Shown here: piece after piece, positions 19,695 to 29,305 of the stretch
Position numbering within the stretch: position 1 is the first letter of the stretch
Layout: every line of letters starts with the position of its first letter
Assembly: GCF_017901155.1 (NCBI RefSeq)
Contig: NZ_CP072800.1
Span: 3,251,283-3,315,282, forward strand
Direction: 5' to 3'
DNA from: Candidatus Thiothrix anitrata
Lineage (GTDB): Bacteria > Pseudomonadota > Gammaproteobacteria > Thiotrichales > Thiotrichaceae
Length of the DNA stretch: 64,000 bases
The notes under the pieces: model-generated
The model's input: only the letters and a program-made list of their open reading frames with translations
The model's database searches: none
What the model was told of the DNA's origin: nothing
Program-made: the position numbers and the translations under genes

Positions 19695-21620
19695 TTATTG
19701 TGACTTGCGTACCCGTAAATACCACTCCGCCAACAAGCGCACTTGTTTTTCGGTGTAACCGCGCTTCATCATGCGCTCAACAAAATTATCGTGCTTACGT
19801 TGTTCATCCGCCGTCGATTTCGCGCCGTAAGAAATAACCGGCAATAAATCTTCGGTGCTGGAGAACATTTTCATCTCAATCACGCGCCGTAATTTCTCGT
19901 AACTCGTCCAAGACGGATTACGCCCACCGTTATTCGCCCGCGCCCGCAATACGAAATTGACGATTTCATTACGAAAATCTTTCGGATTACTAATACCTGC
20001 GGGTTTCTCGATTTTTTCCAGATCCGCATTCAGTGACGCACGGTGCAATAACTCGCCGGTTTCAGGGTCACGGAATTCCTGATCTTGTATCCAGAAATCT
20101 GCGTAAGTCACGTAGCGGTCGAACAAATTCTGACCGTATTCTGAATACGATTCGAGGTACGCGGTTTGAATTTCCTTACCGATAAAATCCACGTAACGCG
20201 GAGCTAAGTACTCTTTAATAAAGCGGATGTAACGGTCTTGCAACTCACGCGGGAACTGCTCTTTCTCGATTTGCCGCTCCAACACATACATCAAATGCAC
20301 AGGGTCAGCCGCTATTTCAGTCGCATCGTAGTTAAATACTTTCGAGAGAATCTTAAACGCAAAACGCGTGGAAAGCCCGTTCATGCCTTCGTCAACACCC
20401 GCAGCGTCTTGATATTCCTGCATCGTTTTCGCTTTGGGATCAATATCTTTGAGATTTTCACCATCGTAAATACGCATTTTAGAGAACAAATTGGAATTTT
20501 CCGGCTCTTTCAAACGCGATAGCACAATGAACTGCGCTAACAGTTTCAAAGTATCCGGGGCGCATGATGCCGCAGCTAATGAACTATTAAACAATAGCTT
20601 ATCGTAAATTTTAATCTCTTCTGTGACCCGCAAACAGTACGGCACTTTCACAATCGAAACACGGTCGATAAACGCCTCGTTGTTACGATTATTTTTAAAA
20701 GTTTGCCATTCAGACTCGTTGGAATGCGCCAAAATCACCCCGGAAAACGGAATCGCACCGATACTTTCCGTACCGTTGTAATTGCCTTCTTGGGTAGCGG
20801 TCAACAGTGGATGTAACACCTTAATCGGTGCTTTAAACATCTCCACGAACTCCATCAAACCTTGATTGGATAAGCACAAACCGCCAGAATAGCTGTACGC
20901 ATCCGTATCATTTTGTGGATAATCTTCTAACTTGCGAATATCCACCTTGCCGACTAGCGAGGAAATGTCTTGGTTATTTTCATCGCCCGGTTCAGTTTTG
21001 GAAACCGCCAACTGGTTAAGGCGCGAAGGGTAACGTTTCACCACCCGAAACCGGGTAATATCACCCCCAAACTCATGCAAACGCTTCACTGCCCAAGGCG
21101 ACATCACGGTTTTCAGATAACGGCGCGGAATGCCGTAATCTTCTTCCAAAATTGCCCCGTCTTCTTCCGCATTAAACAAGCCCAGTGGCGATTCATTAAC
21201 CGGAGAACCCTTAATGGAGTAAATCGGAGCGCGTTCAATCAAGGCTTTCAAACGTTCAGCCAACGACGATTTACCACCGCCCACCGGCCCCAACAGGTAC
21301 AACACCTGCTTGCTTTCTTCCAGCCCCTGCGCGGCATGGCGCAAAAACGACACGATTTGCTCAATGCAATCTTCCATGCCGTAAAATTCGGAAAATGCCG
21401 GGTAACGGCGAATGACTTTGTTGGAAAAAATGCGGCTCATGCGCGGGTCACGTGACGTATCCACCACCTCGGCTTCACCGATGGCATACAACATCCGCTC
21501 GGCAGCACTAGCGTAAGCCATGCGATCTGCCTTACAAAGGTCGAGGTATTCCTGAAGTGAGTATTCTTCTTCTTGCAGAGCTTCGTAGCGGGACTGATAG
21601 TGATTAAATAATTTGCTCAT
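19695..21620 (-). CDS. yeaG: PrkA AAA+ / serine protein kinase-like protein (YeaG)
   Basis: A 641-residue PrkA family protein: N-terminal AAA+ ATPase with Walker [16 protein letters not shown] (about residues 109-123) and a C-terminal kinase-like domain. B. subtilis PrkA was reported as a Ser kinase and later as an ATP-dependent protease; E. coli YeaG affects the response to nitrogen starvation. It is first in the four-gene minus-strand operon. The upstream region has two TTAGNCTAA palindromes. Confidence 0.95.
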   Translation of the reverse strand: MSKLFNHYQSRYEALQEEEYSLQEYLDLCKADRMAYASAAERMLYAIGEAEVVDTSRDPRMSRIFSNKVIRRYPAFSEFYGMEDCIEQIVSFLRHAAQGLEESKQVLYLLGPVGGGKSSLAERLKALIERAPIYSIKGSPVNESPLGLFNAEEDGAILEEDYGIPRRYLKTVMSPWAVKRLHEFGGDITRFRVVKRYPSRLNQLAVSKTEPGDENNQDISSLVGKVDIRKLEDYPQNDTDAYSYSGGLCLSNQGLMEFVEMFKAPIKVLHPLLTATQEGNYNGTESIGAIPFSGVILAHSNESEWQTFKNNRNNEAFIDRVSIVKVPYCLRVTEEIKIYDKLLFNSSLAAASCAPDTLKLLAQFIVLSRLKEPENSNLFSKMRIYDGENLKDIDPKAKTMQEYQDAAGVDEGMNGLSTRFAFKILSKVFNYDATEIAADPVHLMYVLERQIEKEQFPRELQDRYIRFIKEYLAPRYVDFIGKEIQTAYLESYSEYGQNLFDRYVTYADFWIQDQEFRDPETGELLHRASLNADLEKIEKPAGISNPKDFRNEIVNFVLRARANNGGRNPSWTSYEKLRRVIEMKMFSSTEDLLPVISYGAKSTADEQRKHDNFVERMMKRGYTEKQVRLLAEWYLRVRKSQ

Positions 21621-21673
21621 CTTATTCCCCTTGGCTAATGTGAATGCGGAGTAACAATTCCGTATCTTATCTT

Positions 21674-21742
21674 TTAGACTAAAGTTGTACCAAAAAGTGT
21701 AGTTTTTATTTGAACATCATTGATGCATACAATTTAGTCTAA
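21674..21742. promoter_or_regulatory. Two TTAGNCTAA palindromes upstream of prkA
   Basis: TTAGACTAA at 21674-21682 and TTAGTCTAA at 21734-21742 are each 9-bp palindromes around one central base, with centres 60 bp apart (near an integral number of helical turns). As a pair, with one extra flanking A/T, they form a 10-bp inverted repeat. They lie 55-122 bp before the prkA start, where an operator would sit. The cognate regulator is unknown. Confidence 0.4.
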
Positions 21743-21807
21743 GCTTGCCACTACTCACATAAATAACCGATGAATGGATGTTTAGCATTCTTCGCAGGCA
21801 CAAACAT

Positions 21808-21842
21808 AAAAAAGCCCCGCAACACCCATCGGTGTGCGAGGC
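21808..21842 (-). terminator. Rho-independent terminator after the 116-aa hypothetical gene
   Basis: Read on the minus strand, a GC-rich stem (21842 down to 21814, arms GCCTCGCACACC and GGTGTTGCGGGGC with a GATG loop, two or three mismatches/wobbles) is followed by six T residues. It lies 31 bp past the stop codon of the gene at 21874-22224. Confidence 0.75.
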
Positions 21843-21873
21843 CATTCAATCAGCATTGCCAACATTGCCAACC

Positions 21874-22224
21874 TTACGGAGGGCAATCCCAGACGCTGCA
21901 TTCTTCTTCGGTAATGTGTACATTCGTAGGCGGATTAGGCATCACAAAAGAATCGGTCAGGAACGCCTCGTTGGGTGCTTTGTAAACCAGCACCACGCTT
22001 GATCCGCTGCGTAACAAACGAATAGTGGATTCCAGACGGCGATCAGGCCAGTACAACATAATACGGGGGGAGCTAACCGCCGGACGTAAATCCTCGTCGT
22101 CATCCATAAAATAGACCGACCCCACCATAGCATCGTTAACATCATACAGGTGGATTTCCGCCCATACGCCATGACGCACATGACGATGAATAACGCGGTA
22201 AGACGCAATAGCATGTTGAATCAT
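21874..22224 (-). CDS. Hypothetical protein, 116 aa
   Basis: I do not recognise the family. The protein starts MIQHAIASYRVIHRH after a clear GGAGG site; an in-frame upstream start at 22239 would consume that site. It has no signal peptide or membrane helix, a beta-rich pattern (WAEIHLYDVNDAMVGSVYFMDDDED) and a C-terminus with two Cys (EEECSVWDCPP). It is a single transcription unit with its own terminator, between prkA and pyrC. Confidence 0.7.
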   Translation of the reverse strand: MIQHAIASYRVIHRHVRHGVWAEIHLYDVNDAMVGSVYFMDDDEDLRPAVSSPRIMLYWPDRRLESTIRLLRSGSSVVLVYKAPNEAFLTDSFVMPNPPTNVHITEEECSVWDCPP

Positions 22225-22395
22225 TGCTTGTTCCTCCATGAAACACTAAAACTTGATTGGGACTTCAAGGGTTCTAACTAACCCCTCGCACCCTAAAGTT
22301 TAGTCCGTCTGCGGCAGACTATACCTGAAACAGCACAGCCTCCGACAAACGGTAGCAATCCACATCAATACGGTTTATCTTGATCAAACAATGTG

Positions 22396-23733
22396 TTAGC
22401 GATCAAACTCCAAAGCCATTCCTTGCGGTACGCCCTGTTGAATTTGACCATCCTGCCACACTAAGTGCCCGTTCACCCAAGTCGCGGCAATACTAGAACG
22501 GAACTCATAACCGTCAAACGGTGTCCAGCCACACTTCGACAAACTATTCGCGTGAGTCGCCAAATCCGGCTTATTGAAGTCCACTAACACCAAATCCGCC
22601 CAGTAACCCTCACGGATATAACCACGTTCTTTGACGTTATACAGCTCCGCAACTTTGTGACTCGTCTTGTTCACAATAAATTCCAGAGAGAAAATACCAT
22701 CGTGGTAATGCTCCAATACCGTTTGCAAGGCATGTTGCACCAACGGCAAACCCGACGGTGTTTTGAAATAACTTTCGTTATGTTTTTCATCCCATGTATG
22801 GGGTGCATGATCTGTGGCAATCACATCCAAACGCCCATCCAATAACGCCTGAATAATACCAGCACGATCTTCAGCGGTTTTAATCGCGGGATTACACTTA
22901 ATCAGCGAACATTTAGTTGCATAATCCTCATCCGCGAAATGCAGGAAATGCACACATGCCTCAGCCGTAATCCGTTTATCCTTCAATGCCGCATCCGAGA
23001 ACATTTCCGTCTCTTTCGCGGTAGAAATGTGCAAAATGTGTAAGCGCGTACCACAACGTTTCGCCAGTTCCATCGCCATTGACGACGATTTATAACAAGC
23101 CGCTTCGCTACGAATCACCGGATGCAAGTGCATTGGAATCGCATCACCGTAAATGCCCCGGTAACTTTCCTCATTTTCTAAAATGCTTGGGGTATCTTCG
23201 CAATGTGCAGCAATCAAAGTCGGCGCATGAGTAAAAATTTGCTCCAATACCGCGGGGTCATCCACCAGCATATTACCGGTAGAAGCTCCCATAAATACCT
23301 TAACCCCACACGCATCCAGCGGGTCTAATGCCTTAATCGCTTCCAAATTATCATTGGACGCACCAAGGTAAAATGCATAATTCCCCATACTGCGCCCTGC
23401 TGCTAATTGCTTTTTCTCATGCAGCACAGCAGTACTCAAAGTGTTGGGAATCGTATTCGGCATATCCATAAAACTGGTAATACCACCCGCCACTGCTGCA
23501 CGGCTTTCGGTTGCCATATCGCCTTTATGGGTCAAACCCGGCTCACGAAAATGCACCTGCCCATCAATCATTCCCGGTAATAAATAACGCCCAGCAGCGT
23601 CCACAACAGACACCCCCGCTGCACTCAGACCGCTACCAATAGTCTCAATGCGACCATTACGAATTAATACATCACGCTGGGTAGTCTCCCCTTCATTAAC
23701 AAGATTCGCATTAACGATCAGATAATTATTCAT
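22396..23733 (-). CDS. pyrC: Dihydroorotase
   Basis: It closes carbamoyl-aspartate to dihydroorotate in pyrimidine synthesis. The 445 residues show the amidohydrolase metal motifs HFREPG (with preceding GQVH giving HxH), AAHCED, HILHIS and IATDHAPHT. The length and DGQVHFREPGLTHKGD fit the longer multimeric class rather than the ~345-residue E. coli type. It lies 15 bp after folA on the same strand. Confidence 0.93.
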   Translation of the reverse strand: MNNYLIVNANLVNEGETTQRDVLIRNGRIETIGSGLSAAGVSVVDAAGRYLLPGMIDGQVHFREPGLTHKGDMATESRAAVAGGITSFMDMPNTIPNTLSTAVLHEKKQLAAGRSMGNYAFYLGASNDNLEAIKALDPLDACGVKVFMGASTGNMLVDDPAVLEQIFTHAPTLIAAHCEDTPSILENEESYRGIYGDAIPMHLHPVIRSEAACYKSSSMAMELAKRCGTRLHILHISTAKETEMFSDAALKDKRITAEACVHFLHFADEDYATKCSLIKCNPAIKTAEDRAGIIQALLDGRLDVIATDHAPHTWDEKHNESYFKTPSGLPLVQHALQTVLEHYHDGIFSLEFIVNKTSHKVAELYNVKERGYIREGYWADLVLVDFNKPDLATHANSLSKCGWTPFDGYEFRSSIAATWVNGHLVWQDGQIQQGVPQGMALEFDR

Positions 23734-23748
23734 ACGAGGAAAAACTCC

Positions 23749-24243
23749 TTAGAACGAGGGCAAGCGTTCAAGAATTAAGAAAGCATGGGGGTAAGGATTT
23801 TGAGCATCGGCAGGCTGCTCAGTACGTGTCAACTCACGCCAAGAATAAGTCGTATAATCGGGGAAAAATGTATCGCCGCACAACGTCTCTCTGATAAGGG
23901 TCAGATACAGACGTTCAGCGTATGGCAGAAAATGAGCATAAATTTGCGCACCACCAATGACCATCACCTCTTGGGCATCTATCACGCAGGCCAACGCTGC
24001 CTCTGGTGAAGCTACTCGTTCTGCTCCCGTTGGCACAAACTGAGGGTCACGCGAAATCACCAAATTACGCCGTCCCGGCAACGCACGACCAATCGAATCC
24101 CAAGTTTTGCGCCCCATGATAATCGGTTTACCAAGAGTATTGCGCTTAAACCACGCTAAATCCGCTGGCATATGCCAAGGCATTTGCCCATCACGCCCAA
24201 TGACGCGCTGCTCACCCGCCATTGCCGCAATCAAAGACAGCAT
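23749..24243 (-). CDS. folA: Dihydrofolate reductase
   Basis: It reduces dihydrofolate to tetrahydrofolate with NADPH. The 164 residues show LIAAMAGEQRVIGRDGQMPWHMPADL (substrate/Met20 loop region), IIMGRKTWDSIGR and VIGGAQIYAHFLP, all DHFR hallmarks. It lies between sspB and pyrC with short gaps (3 and 15 bp), consistent with one long minus-strand operon. Confidence 0.96.
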   Translation of the reverse strand: MLSLIAAMAGEQRVIGRDGQMPWHMPADLAWFKRNTLGKPIIMGRKTWDSIGRALPGRRNLVISRDPQFVPTGAERVASPEAALACVIDAQEVMVIGGAQIYAHFLPYAERLYLTLIRETLCGDTFFPDYTTYSWRELTRTEQPADAQNPYPHAFLILERLPSF

Positions 24244-24246
24244 GGG

Positions 24247-24747
24247 CTATTTCACAACACGTAAGGCAGGACGTTGACGGGTTGGTTTAGGAGGTTCTGG
24301 CTCATCATCCTGCTCAGTCACCTCGTCGCCACCATCGAGGCTATCATCACCGGCAACCGCTGCCAAAGAAGGCGTTGGACGCACTTCCTGAAACACTTCC
24401 ATATCACCATCCAGCGCGTACTCATCCGGTGGAAAACTAATACCGTCTTGTGTTTCCCGTGAATAAATCGCCATGATAGACCATACTGGCAAGTAAATAG
24501 CGAACGCTTTACCGCCAAAACGCGCACTAAACGTGACACTATCATTGTCCATCATCAGATTATTCGCTGCGGTCATACTCACGTTCAACACAATGCTACC
24601 GTCTTTCACAAACTGACGTGGCACTTTCACTTGTGCAGAACGTGCGTCAACTAACACGTGCGGGGTCATGCCATTATCGACAATCCACTCGTAAAAAGCG
24701 CGGAGTAAATAAGGGCGTTTAGCCGTAGTAGTGGTCGCATCATTCAT
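24247..24747 (-). CDS. sspB: ClpXP specificity-enhancing factor SspB
   Basis: SspB delivers ssrA-tagged proteins to ClpXP. The 166 residues have the conserved N-terminal domain (RPYLLRAFYEWIVDNGMTPHVLVDA, VLNVSMTAANNLMMDN), an acidic linker, and a C-terminal ClpX-binding tail that ends PALRVVK. The start overlaps the sspA stop by four bases. Confidence 0.95.
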   Translation of the reverse strand: MNDATTTTAKRPYLLRAFYEWIVDNGMTPHVLVDARSAQVKVPRQFVKDGSIVLNVSMTAANNLMMDNDSVTFSARFGGKAFAIYLPVWSIMAIYSRETQDGISFPPDEYALDGDMEVFQEVRPTPSLAAVAGDDSLDGGDEVTEQDDEPEPPKPTRQRPALRVVK

Positions 24748-25373
24748 GGGCGAATCGACTTCTCAACCTTGCTTAAAGACTGCTGGAAAGCGTCACGTGA
24801 AAACACCCTTTCCATGTATTTCAAAATGGGCTTACCCTGCTTTTCCGGCACATCAATACCATACTTTGGCAAACGCCACAAAATCGGTGCGATAGTGCAA
24901 TCGACCAAAGAAAAGTCATCACTGAGGAAATACGGCTTAACCGCAAACACTTCAGCGGCAGACAACACACTTTCACGCAAGATTTTACGTGCCTGTGATG
25001 CCGTTGCTTCATCACCGTGCTCAATATCATGCACCAGTGAAAACCAATCTTTTTCAATACGGAACAATGCCAAGCGGGAATGCGCCCGCGTCACCGGGTC
25101 AACCGGCATCAACGGCGGATGCGGAAACCGCTCATCCAAATATTCCATAATAATGCGGGCATCATACAACACCAAGTCACGGTCAAGCAGTGTTGGCGTG
25201 GTGTTATAAGGGTTCAGCTCAGACAAATCATCCGGTTTGTTGTCTGGATTAATATTCAGAATATCAACCGTAATATCCTTTTCTGCCAAGACAATACGCA
25301 CGCGATGACTGTCAGCACAATCGGCGGCAGAAAACAATGTCATAACAGATCTTCGACTGGAAAGCGAAGCCAT
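24744..25373 (-). CDS. sspA: Stringent starvation protein A SspA
   Basis: An RNA-polymerase-associated protein with a glutathione-transferase fold but no enzyme activity in E. coli. The 209 residues begin MASLSSRRSVMTLFSAADCADSHRVRIVLAEK; the ~10-residue N-terminal extension matches the E. coli protein, so I keep the upstream start. It heads sspA-sspB-folA-pyrC and is separated from petC by a terminator. Confidence 0.95.
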   Translation of the reverse strand: MASLSSRRSVMTLFSAADCADSHRVRIVLAEKDITVDILNINPDNKPDDLSELNPYNTTPTLLDRDLVLYDARIIMEYLDERFPHPPLMPVDPVTRAHSRLALFRIEKDWFSLVHDIEHGDEATASQARKILRESVLSAAEVFAVKPYFLSDDFSLVDCTIAPILWRLPKYGIDVPEKQGKPILKYMERVFSRDAFQQSLSKVEKSIRP

Positions 25374-25400
25374 AGACGCAGAACTCCCTATACTGGAAAC

Positions 25401-25433
25401 AAAAAAGCCACTCTATTTTATACTAGAGTGGCT
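25401..25433 (-). terminator. Rho-independent terminator after petABC
   Basis: On the minus strand a perfect 10-bp stem (25433-25424 with 25415-25406, AGCCACTCTA arms) is followed by a run of T (25405-25401). It lies 25 bp past the petC stop and upstream of sspA. Confidence 0.85.
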
Positions 25434-25457
25434 TCAAGGTGTTATACCGGAACGGTA

Positions 25458-26225
25458 TTAATGAACATCTCGCCAGTATTCTTTCTTCAAGAAATACGCT
25501 AATACCGCAAACAAGGCCAAAAACAGCAGGACAAAAATCCCGTAGCCATGACGATGTAACTTAGCTGGCTCACCCACATAAGTCAGGAAATTGGTAAGGT
25601 CGCGCACAACTTGATCATACTCAATCGCACTCATAGAACCCGGCTTAACCAGTTTCAGCTCACAATGCTCAACAGCATGTTCACCGTCACCATCCTTAGT
25701 GCAATGCTTTTCTTGCAGACCTTGTAACTCCCACAATACATGCGGCATACCAACGTTCGGGAATACCGTATTGTTCACACCCAAGGGGCGAGTCGGATCA
25801 AGATAAAACGCCTTCATGTAGCTGTAAATCCAGTCCGGTCCACGTGAACGCCCCACCAATGACAAGTCCGGCGGCGGCGCACCGAACCACTCAGCGGAAT
25901 GCTTTTGAGACATGGCGTTTTTCATCAACGCTCCCGGATTTTCCGGCTCACCATCCGCATTACGCGTAAAGATTAGGTTTTTAACCACCTGATCCTGCGT
26001 CAACTCCAAATCAGTAGCGATACGGCTGTAACGGCTGTAATTCAGTGAGTGACAACCCATGCAATAGTTGACGTAATACTTAGCACCGCGTTGCAGGCTA
26101 GATGTGTTGTGGATGTCAGCCTGAGCATCCTGTAACTCGACATGACCACCAGCTGCTGATGCTGTATTCATAGCCGAAACAGAAGCCGCCAGTGCGAACA
26201 CTACACTTGCAATAAATTTTTTCAT
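25458..26225 (-). CDS. petC: Ubiquinol-cytochrome c reductase, cytochrome c1
   Basis: Cytochrome c1 passes electrons from the Rieske centre to soluble cytochrome c. The 255 residues have a signal peptide (MKKFIASVVFALAASVSAM), heme site CMGCH in VNYCMGCHSLNYSRYSR, and a C-terminal membrane anchor (FVLLFLALFAVLAYFLKKEYW). I use the ATG at 26225, which follows GAGGAG; an upstream in-frame start lacks support. It is third in petABC. Confidence 0.95.
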   Translation of the reverse strand: MKKFIASVVFALAASVSAMNTASAAGGHVELQDAQADIHNTSSLQRGAKYYVNYCMGCHSLNYSRYSRIATDLELTQDQVVKNLIFTRNADGEPENPGALMKNAMSQKHSAEWFGAPPPDLSLVGRSRGPDWIYSYMKAFYLDPTRPLGVNNTVFPNVGMPHVLWELQGLQEKHCTKDGDGEHAVEHCELKLVKPGSMSAIEYDQVVRDLTNFLTYVGEPAKLHRHGYGIFVLLFLALFAVLAYFLKKEYWRDVH

Positions 26226-26236
26226 GTTGTCACTCC

Positions 26237-27664
26237 TCAACCTGTTACACGGTCTGGAACTGGCTTTTCTTCATTGCAACTTGCTTTGAAAGCAGGCAAC
26301 AGCAAAGTCAACGCCAAATACGCTACAGGCCAAATGAACTGGATCAGCATTTGCTTGGTAGCCTCCGCATCACCGGGGATGTATCGGAACAAGAAGTCAT
26401 ACACGATAACAAAGCCCAACAAAAGACCAAACCACATGACATACTTTGCTCTCGCTGGCGTACTGTGAATCCACAAAACCACGAAAAAGATGAAGTAAAT
26501 TTGCGTCATGCGTGTACCCAATTCTTTGTATTCCGGGGTAACAGCCTCAACACCCATCCAACCCAAAACGAAGAACACTACTGCAAACAGGATCAGGTTG
26601 ATCTTGTGTGCGCTGTTACGATAACGCCAAGATTTGATTGGGTTACGGTCAATCCACGGCAGAACAAACAACACCGCAATTGCACCAAACATCGCCAAGG
26701 TTCCTAGGAACGGGTCAGGAATAGCACGCAGTACAGTATAGAACGGTGTGAAGTACCAAACTGGCGCAATATGCTCAGGTGTTTTCAGGGCGTTTGCCGG
26801 TTCAAAGTTAGGCTTTTCTAAGAAGTAACCGCCGCCTTCCGGGAAGAAGAACAACACCGCAAAGAAACCAATCAGGAACACCACCACGCCCAAAATATCT
26901 TTCACAGAATAGTAAGGGTGGAACGGAATACCATCAGCCGGAGCTGTTGCGCTCCAACGGTTGCCTTTCGGGCCTTGCTTGATTTCAACACCATCCGGGT
27001 TGTTAGAACCAACCGCGTGCAGTGCCACAATGTGGACAAACACCAAAGCAGGCAATACTAAAGAAGGCAGGAAGAAGTGCAAAGCAAAGAAACGGTTCAG
27101 AGTTGCATCGCCTAATACGAAGTCACCACGAATCCAAGTAGACAAACCTTCCCCAACGAATGGGATGGTATTAAACAAGTTGATGATAACCTGCGCACCC
27201 CAGTAAGACATCTGCCCCCAAGGTAACAAATATCCCATGAAAGCCGTTGCCATCAGTGCCAGATAAATCGCCATACCGATCAACCAGATCAGTTCACGTT
27301 TACCTTTATAGGATCCGTAAATCAACGCGCGGAACATGTGGAGATAAACCACAACGAAAAACGCCGAAGCACCGGTAGAGTGCATGTAACGGATGAACCA
27401 GCCACCTGGCACATCACGCATAATGTATTCTACAGAAGCAAACGCCAATGCCGCATCGGGTTTGTAGTGGAATGCCAGAAACAAACCGGAAACAATCTGA
27501 ATAACCAGCACCAGCATTGCCAGTGAACCGAAGAAATACCAGAAATTGAAGTTTTTAGGCGCATAGTAACCAGCCAAATGCGCTTGCCAAGTTTCCATCA
27601 ACGGGAAGCGGTCTTCGACCCAACCCAAGAAACCTGTGTAATTATGTGCAGGACGCTCAGCCAT
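26237..27664 (-). CDS. petB: Ubiquinol-cytochrome c reductase, cytochrome b
   Basis: Cytochrome b is the membrane core that binds both b-hemes and the quinone sites. The 475 residues carry heme-ligand histidines in helices B and D (YMHSTGASAFFVVVYLHMFR, and HFFLPSLVLPALVFVHIVALH) and the ef-loop APVWYFTPFY, in which the PEWY motif reads PVWY. It is longer than the usual 400-430 residues because of an extra hydrophobic segment near the C-terminus (about 445-462). The start overlaps the petA stop by one base. Confidence 0.96.
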   Translation of the reverse strand: MAERPAHNYTGFLGWVEDRFPLMETWQAHLAGYYAPKNFNFWYFFGSLAMLVLVIQIVSGLFLAFHYKPDAALAFASVEYIMRDVPGGWFIRYMHSTGASAFFVVVYLHMFRALIYGSYKGKRELIWLIGMAIYLALMATAFMGYLLPWGQMSYWGAQVIINLFNTIPFVGEGLSTWIRGDFVLGDATLNRFFALHFFLPSLVLPALVFVHIVALHAVGSNNPDGVEIKQGPKGNRWSATAPADGIPFHPYYSVKDILGVVVFLIGFFAVLFFFPEGGGYFLEKPNFEPANALKTPEHIAPVWYFTPFYTVLRAIPDPFLGTLAMFGAIAVLFVLPWIDRNPIKSWRYRNSAHKINLILFAVVFFVLGWMGVEAVTPEYKELGTRMTQIYFIFFVVLWIHSTPARAKYVMWFGLLLGFVIVYDFLFRYIPGDAEATKQMLIQFIWPVAYLALTLLLPAFKASCNEEKPVPDRVTG

Positions 27665-28266
27665 TATGCAGCTCCTCCGTGTTCACCGATCAGGATGGTA
27701 TTGTCGTCTTTAAAGTAGTAAGGCGGCACCTCTAAGTTCGCACCGGCCGGAACGTTTTTGAATACTCGACCAGCCAAATCGAAACGTGAACCGTGACATG
27801 CGCAGTACCAACCACCTTTCCACTCAGCACCTAAATCAGCCGGTGCTAATTCCGGGCGATAAGTAGGGGAGCAACCAAGATGCGTACAAATCCCAACCAA
27901 CACCAGATACTGTTCTTTGCCTTCACGGGTACGTGCTAGATTTTTAGCATACTCCGGTTGCTGCTTAACGTTATCGGAGTTCGGGTCTTTCAATGCCTCA
28001 GCCAACCCTTCCAAAGTTGCCAGCATTTCCGGGGTACGGTTCACCAACCAAACCGGTTTACCGCGCCAGATTACACGAATTTGCTGCCCTGGTTCCGCCT
28101 TAGCTACTGGAACTTCTACCGGTGCACCAGCGGCAAGCGCCCGCGCACTAGGATTCCAAGAATTAAGAAACGGAGCTGCAACCGCAGCCACGCCTGCCGC
28201 ACCAACCACAGATGTGGCGGCGATCAGGACGCGGCGACGGCCTTTATCTACTCCAGAATTTGCCAT
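27664..28266 (-). CDS. petA: Ubiquinol-cytochrome c reductase, Rieske iron-sulfur subunit
   Basis: The Rieske subunit carries the mobile [2Fe-2S] cluster. The 200 residues begin with a twin-arginine-type N-terminus (GRRRVLIAATS) that serves as membrane anchor. The cluster motifs are CTHLGCSP and CACHGSRF. ATG 28266 lies 10 bp after GGAGAG; an upstream GTG would overlap that site. It is first in petABC; the upstream 280 bp hold the promoter and the terminator of the Nif3-like gene. Confidence 0.95.
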   Translation of the reverse strand: MANSGVDKGRRRVLIAATSVVGAAGVAAVAAPFLNSWNPSARALAAGAPVEVPVAKAEPGQQIRVIWRGKPVWLVNRTPEMLATLEGLAEALKDPNSDNVKQQPEYAKNLARTREGKEQYLVLVGICTHLGCSPTYRPELAPADLGAEWKGGWYCACHGSRFDLAGRVFKNVPAGANLEVPPYYFKDDNTILIGEHGGAA

Positions 28267-28526
28267 CGTTAGCACTCTCCAAAATGTTCAAAACTTAACC
28301 TACTGCACAAATGCCTAACCTTCTAATGACGCTGGCAATTGCACGAAATATTTGAGCCACCCATTTAAACATGGCTATATTAGCATATACTGAAAGACTG
28401 TATAGGATGTCCGAACGTATCCTTAAAAGCAAGCAGAAATGCACGCTCCACACGGTTAAAATACCAGTGTTTTGATTTAGATCATCAGCCTAATGAGCTA
28501 TCAATAAAGCGCGGCAATGGTAGCAC

Positions 28527-28564
28527 AAAAAAAAACAAAATAACCCGATTTATACCGGGTTATT
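28527..28564 (-). terminator. Rho-independent terminator of the Nif3-like gene
   Basis: Read on the minus strand, the 9-bp perfect stem AATAACCCG/CGGGTTATT (28564-28556 with 28547-28539) is followed by a T-rich tract (28538-28527). The gene's stop codon lies in the loop. Confidence 0.8.
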
Positions 28565-29305
28565 GATGTCCAGAAAATAATGTTCCAACCCAAACCGTTC
28601 TGCCAAGTGGTTTCCCAGTGCCTGAATGCCGTAACGCTCGGTGGCATGATGCCCCGCCGCAATGTAATGAATGCCATTTTCACGGGCAAAATGCACCGTG
28701 TGTTCAGAAATTTCACCGCTCAGGTACGCATCCGCGCCCAACTCAAACGCTTGCTGGATGTAACCTTGCGCCCCGCCGCTACACCATGCAATGCGCTGGA
28801 TGGGATGCTCACCGCCTGCAATCAATAAGGGTTCACGTCCTAACACTGTCGCAACATGTTGCCCAAACGCATCCAAACTCAAGGGTTCAGCCAACGAACC
28901 GACATTGCCCACGCCTTGCAGCTCACGTTCATCCATCACGCCTTCGGTATGAATCCCCAAGCGTGCCGCCAGTTGCGCGTTATTGCCCAAGGTTGGGTGC
29001 GCATCCAACGGCAAGTGATAACCCAACAAGCTGATGTCATGCTGGAGCAAGGTCGCAATCCGGTGTTTTTTCATGCCGCGAATCACCTGAGACTCACCCT
29101 TCCAGAAATAACCGTGATGCACCAACACCGCATCGGCATTGCATTCCACTGCCGCATCCAGCAAGGCTTGCGAAGCGGTGACACCCGTAACAATGCGCTT
29201 AACTTCCGCCCTGCCCTCGACTTGCAAACCATTCGGCGCGTAATCGCGGAACTTGCCGACATTCAGCAAGGTATTAATGTGGGTTTCGAGATCGTAAAGG
29301 TTCAT
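28550..29305 (-). CDS. Nif3-like dinuclear metal center protein (YbgI family)
   Basis: A 251-residue member of the Nif3/YbgI family, which forms toroidal hexamers with a two-metal site; the reaction is not established. Conserved features are [12 protein letters not shown] (metal His pair near residue 61) and, at the C-terminus, [28 protein letters not shown] (metal His/Glu). It overlaps the hisC start region by four bases (ATGA), so the two are co-transcribed. Confidence 0.93.
   Translation of the reverse strand: MNLYDLETHINTLLNVGKFRDYAPNGLQVEGRAEVKRIVTGVTASQALLDAAVECNADAVLVHHGYFWKGESQVIRGMKKHRIATLLQHDISLLGYHLPLDAHPTLGNNAQLAARLGIHTEGVMDERELQGVGNVGSLAEPLSLDAFGQHVATVLGREPLLIAGGEHPIQRIAWCSGGAQGYIQQAFELGADAYLSGEISEHTVHFARENGIHYIAAGHHATERYGIQALGNHLAERFGLEHYFLDINNPV

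Noticed and set aside
21620-21780. Sigma-54 promoter for the prkA operon
   Set aside because: TGGCA and TGGTAC occur on the minus strand but no GC element at the required 10-bp distance; not claimed.
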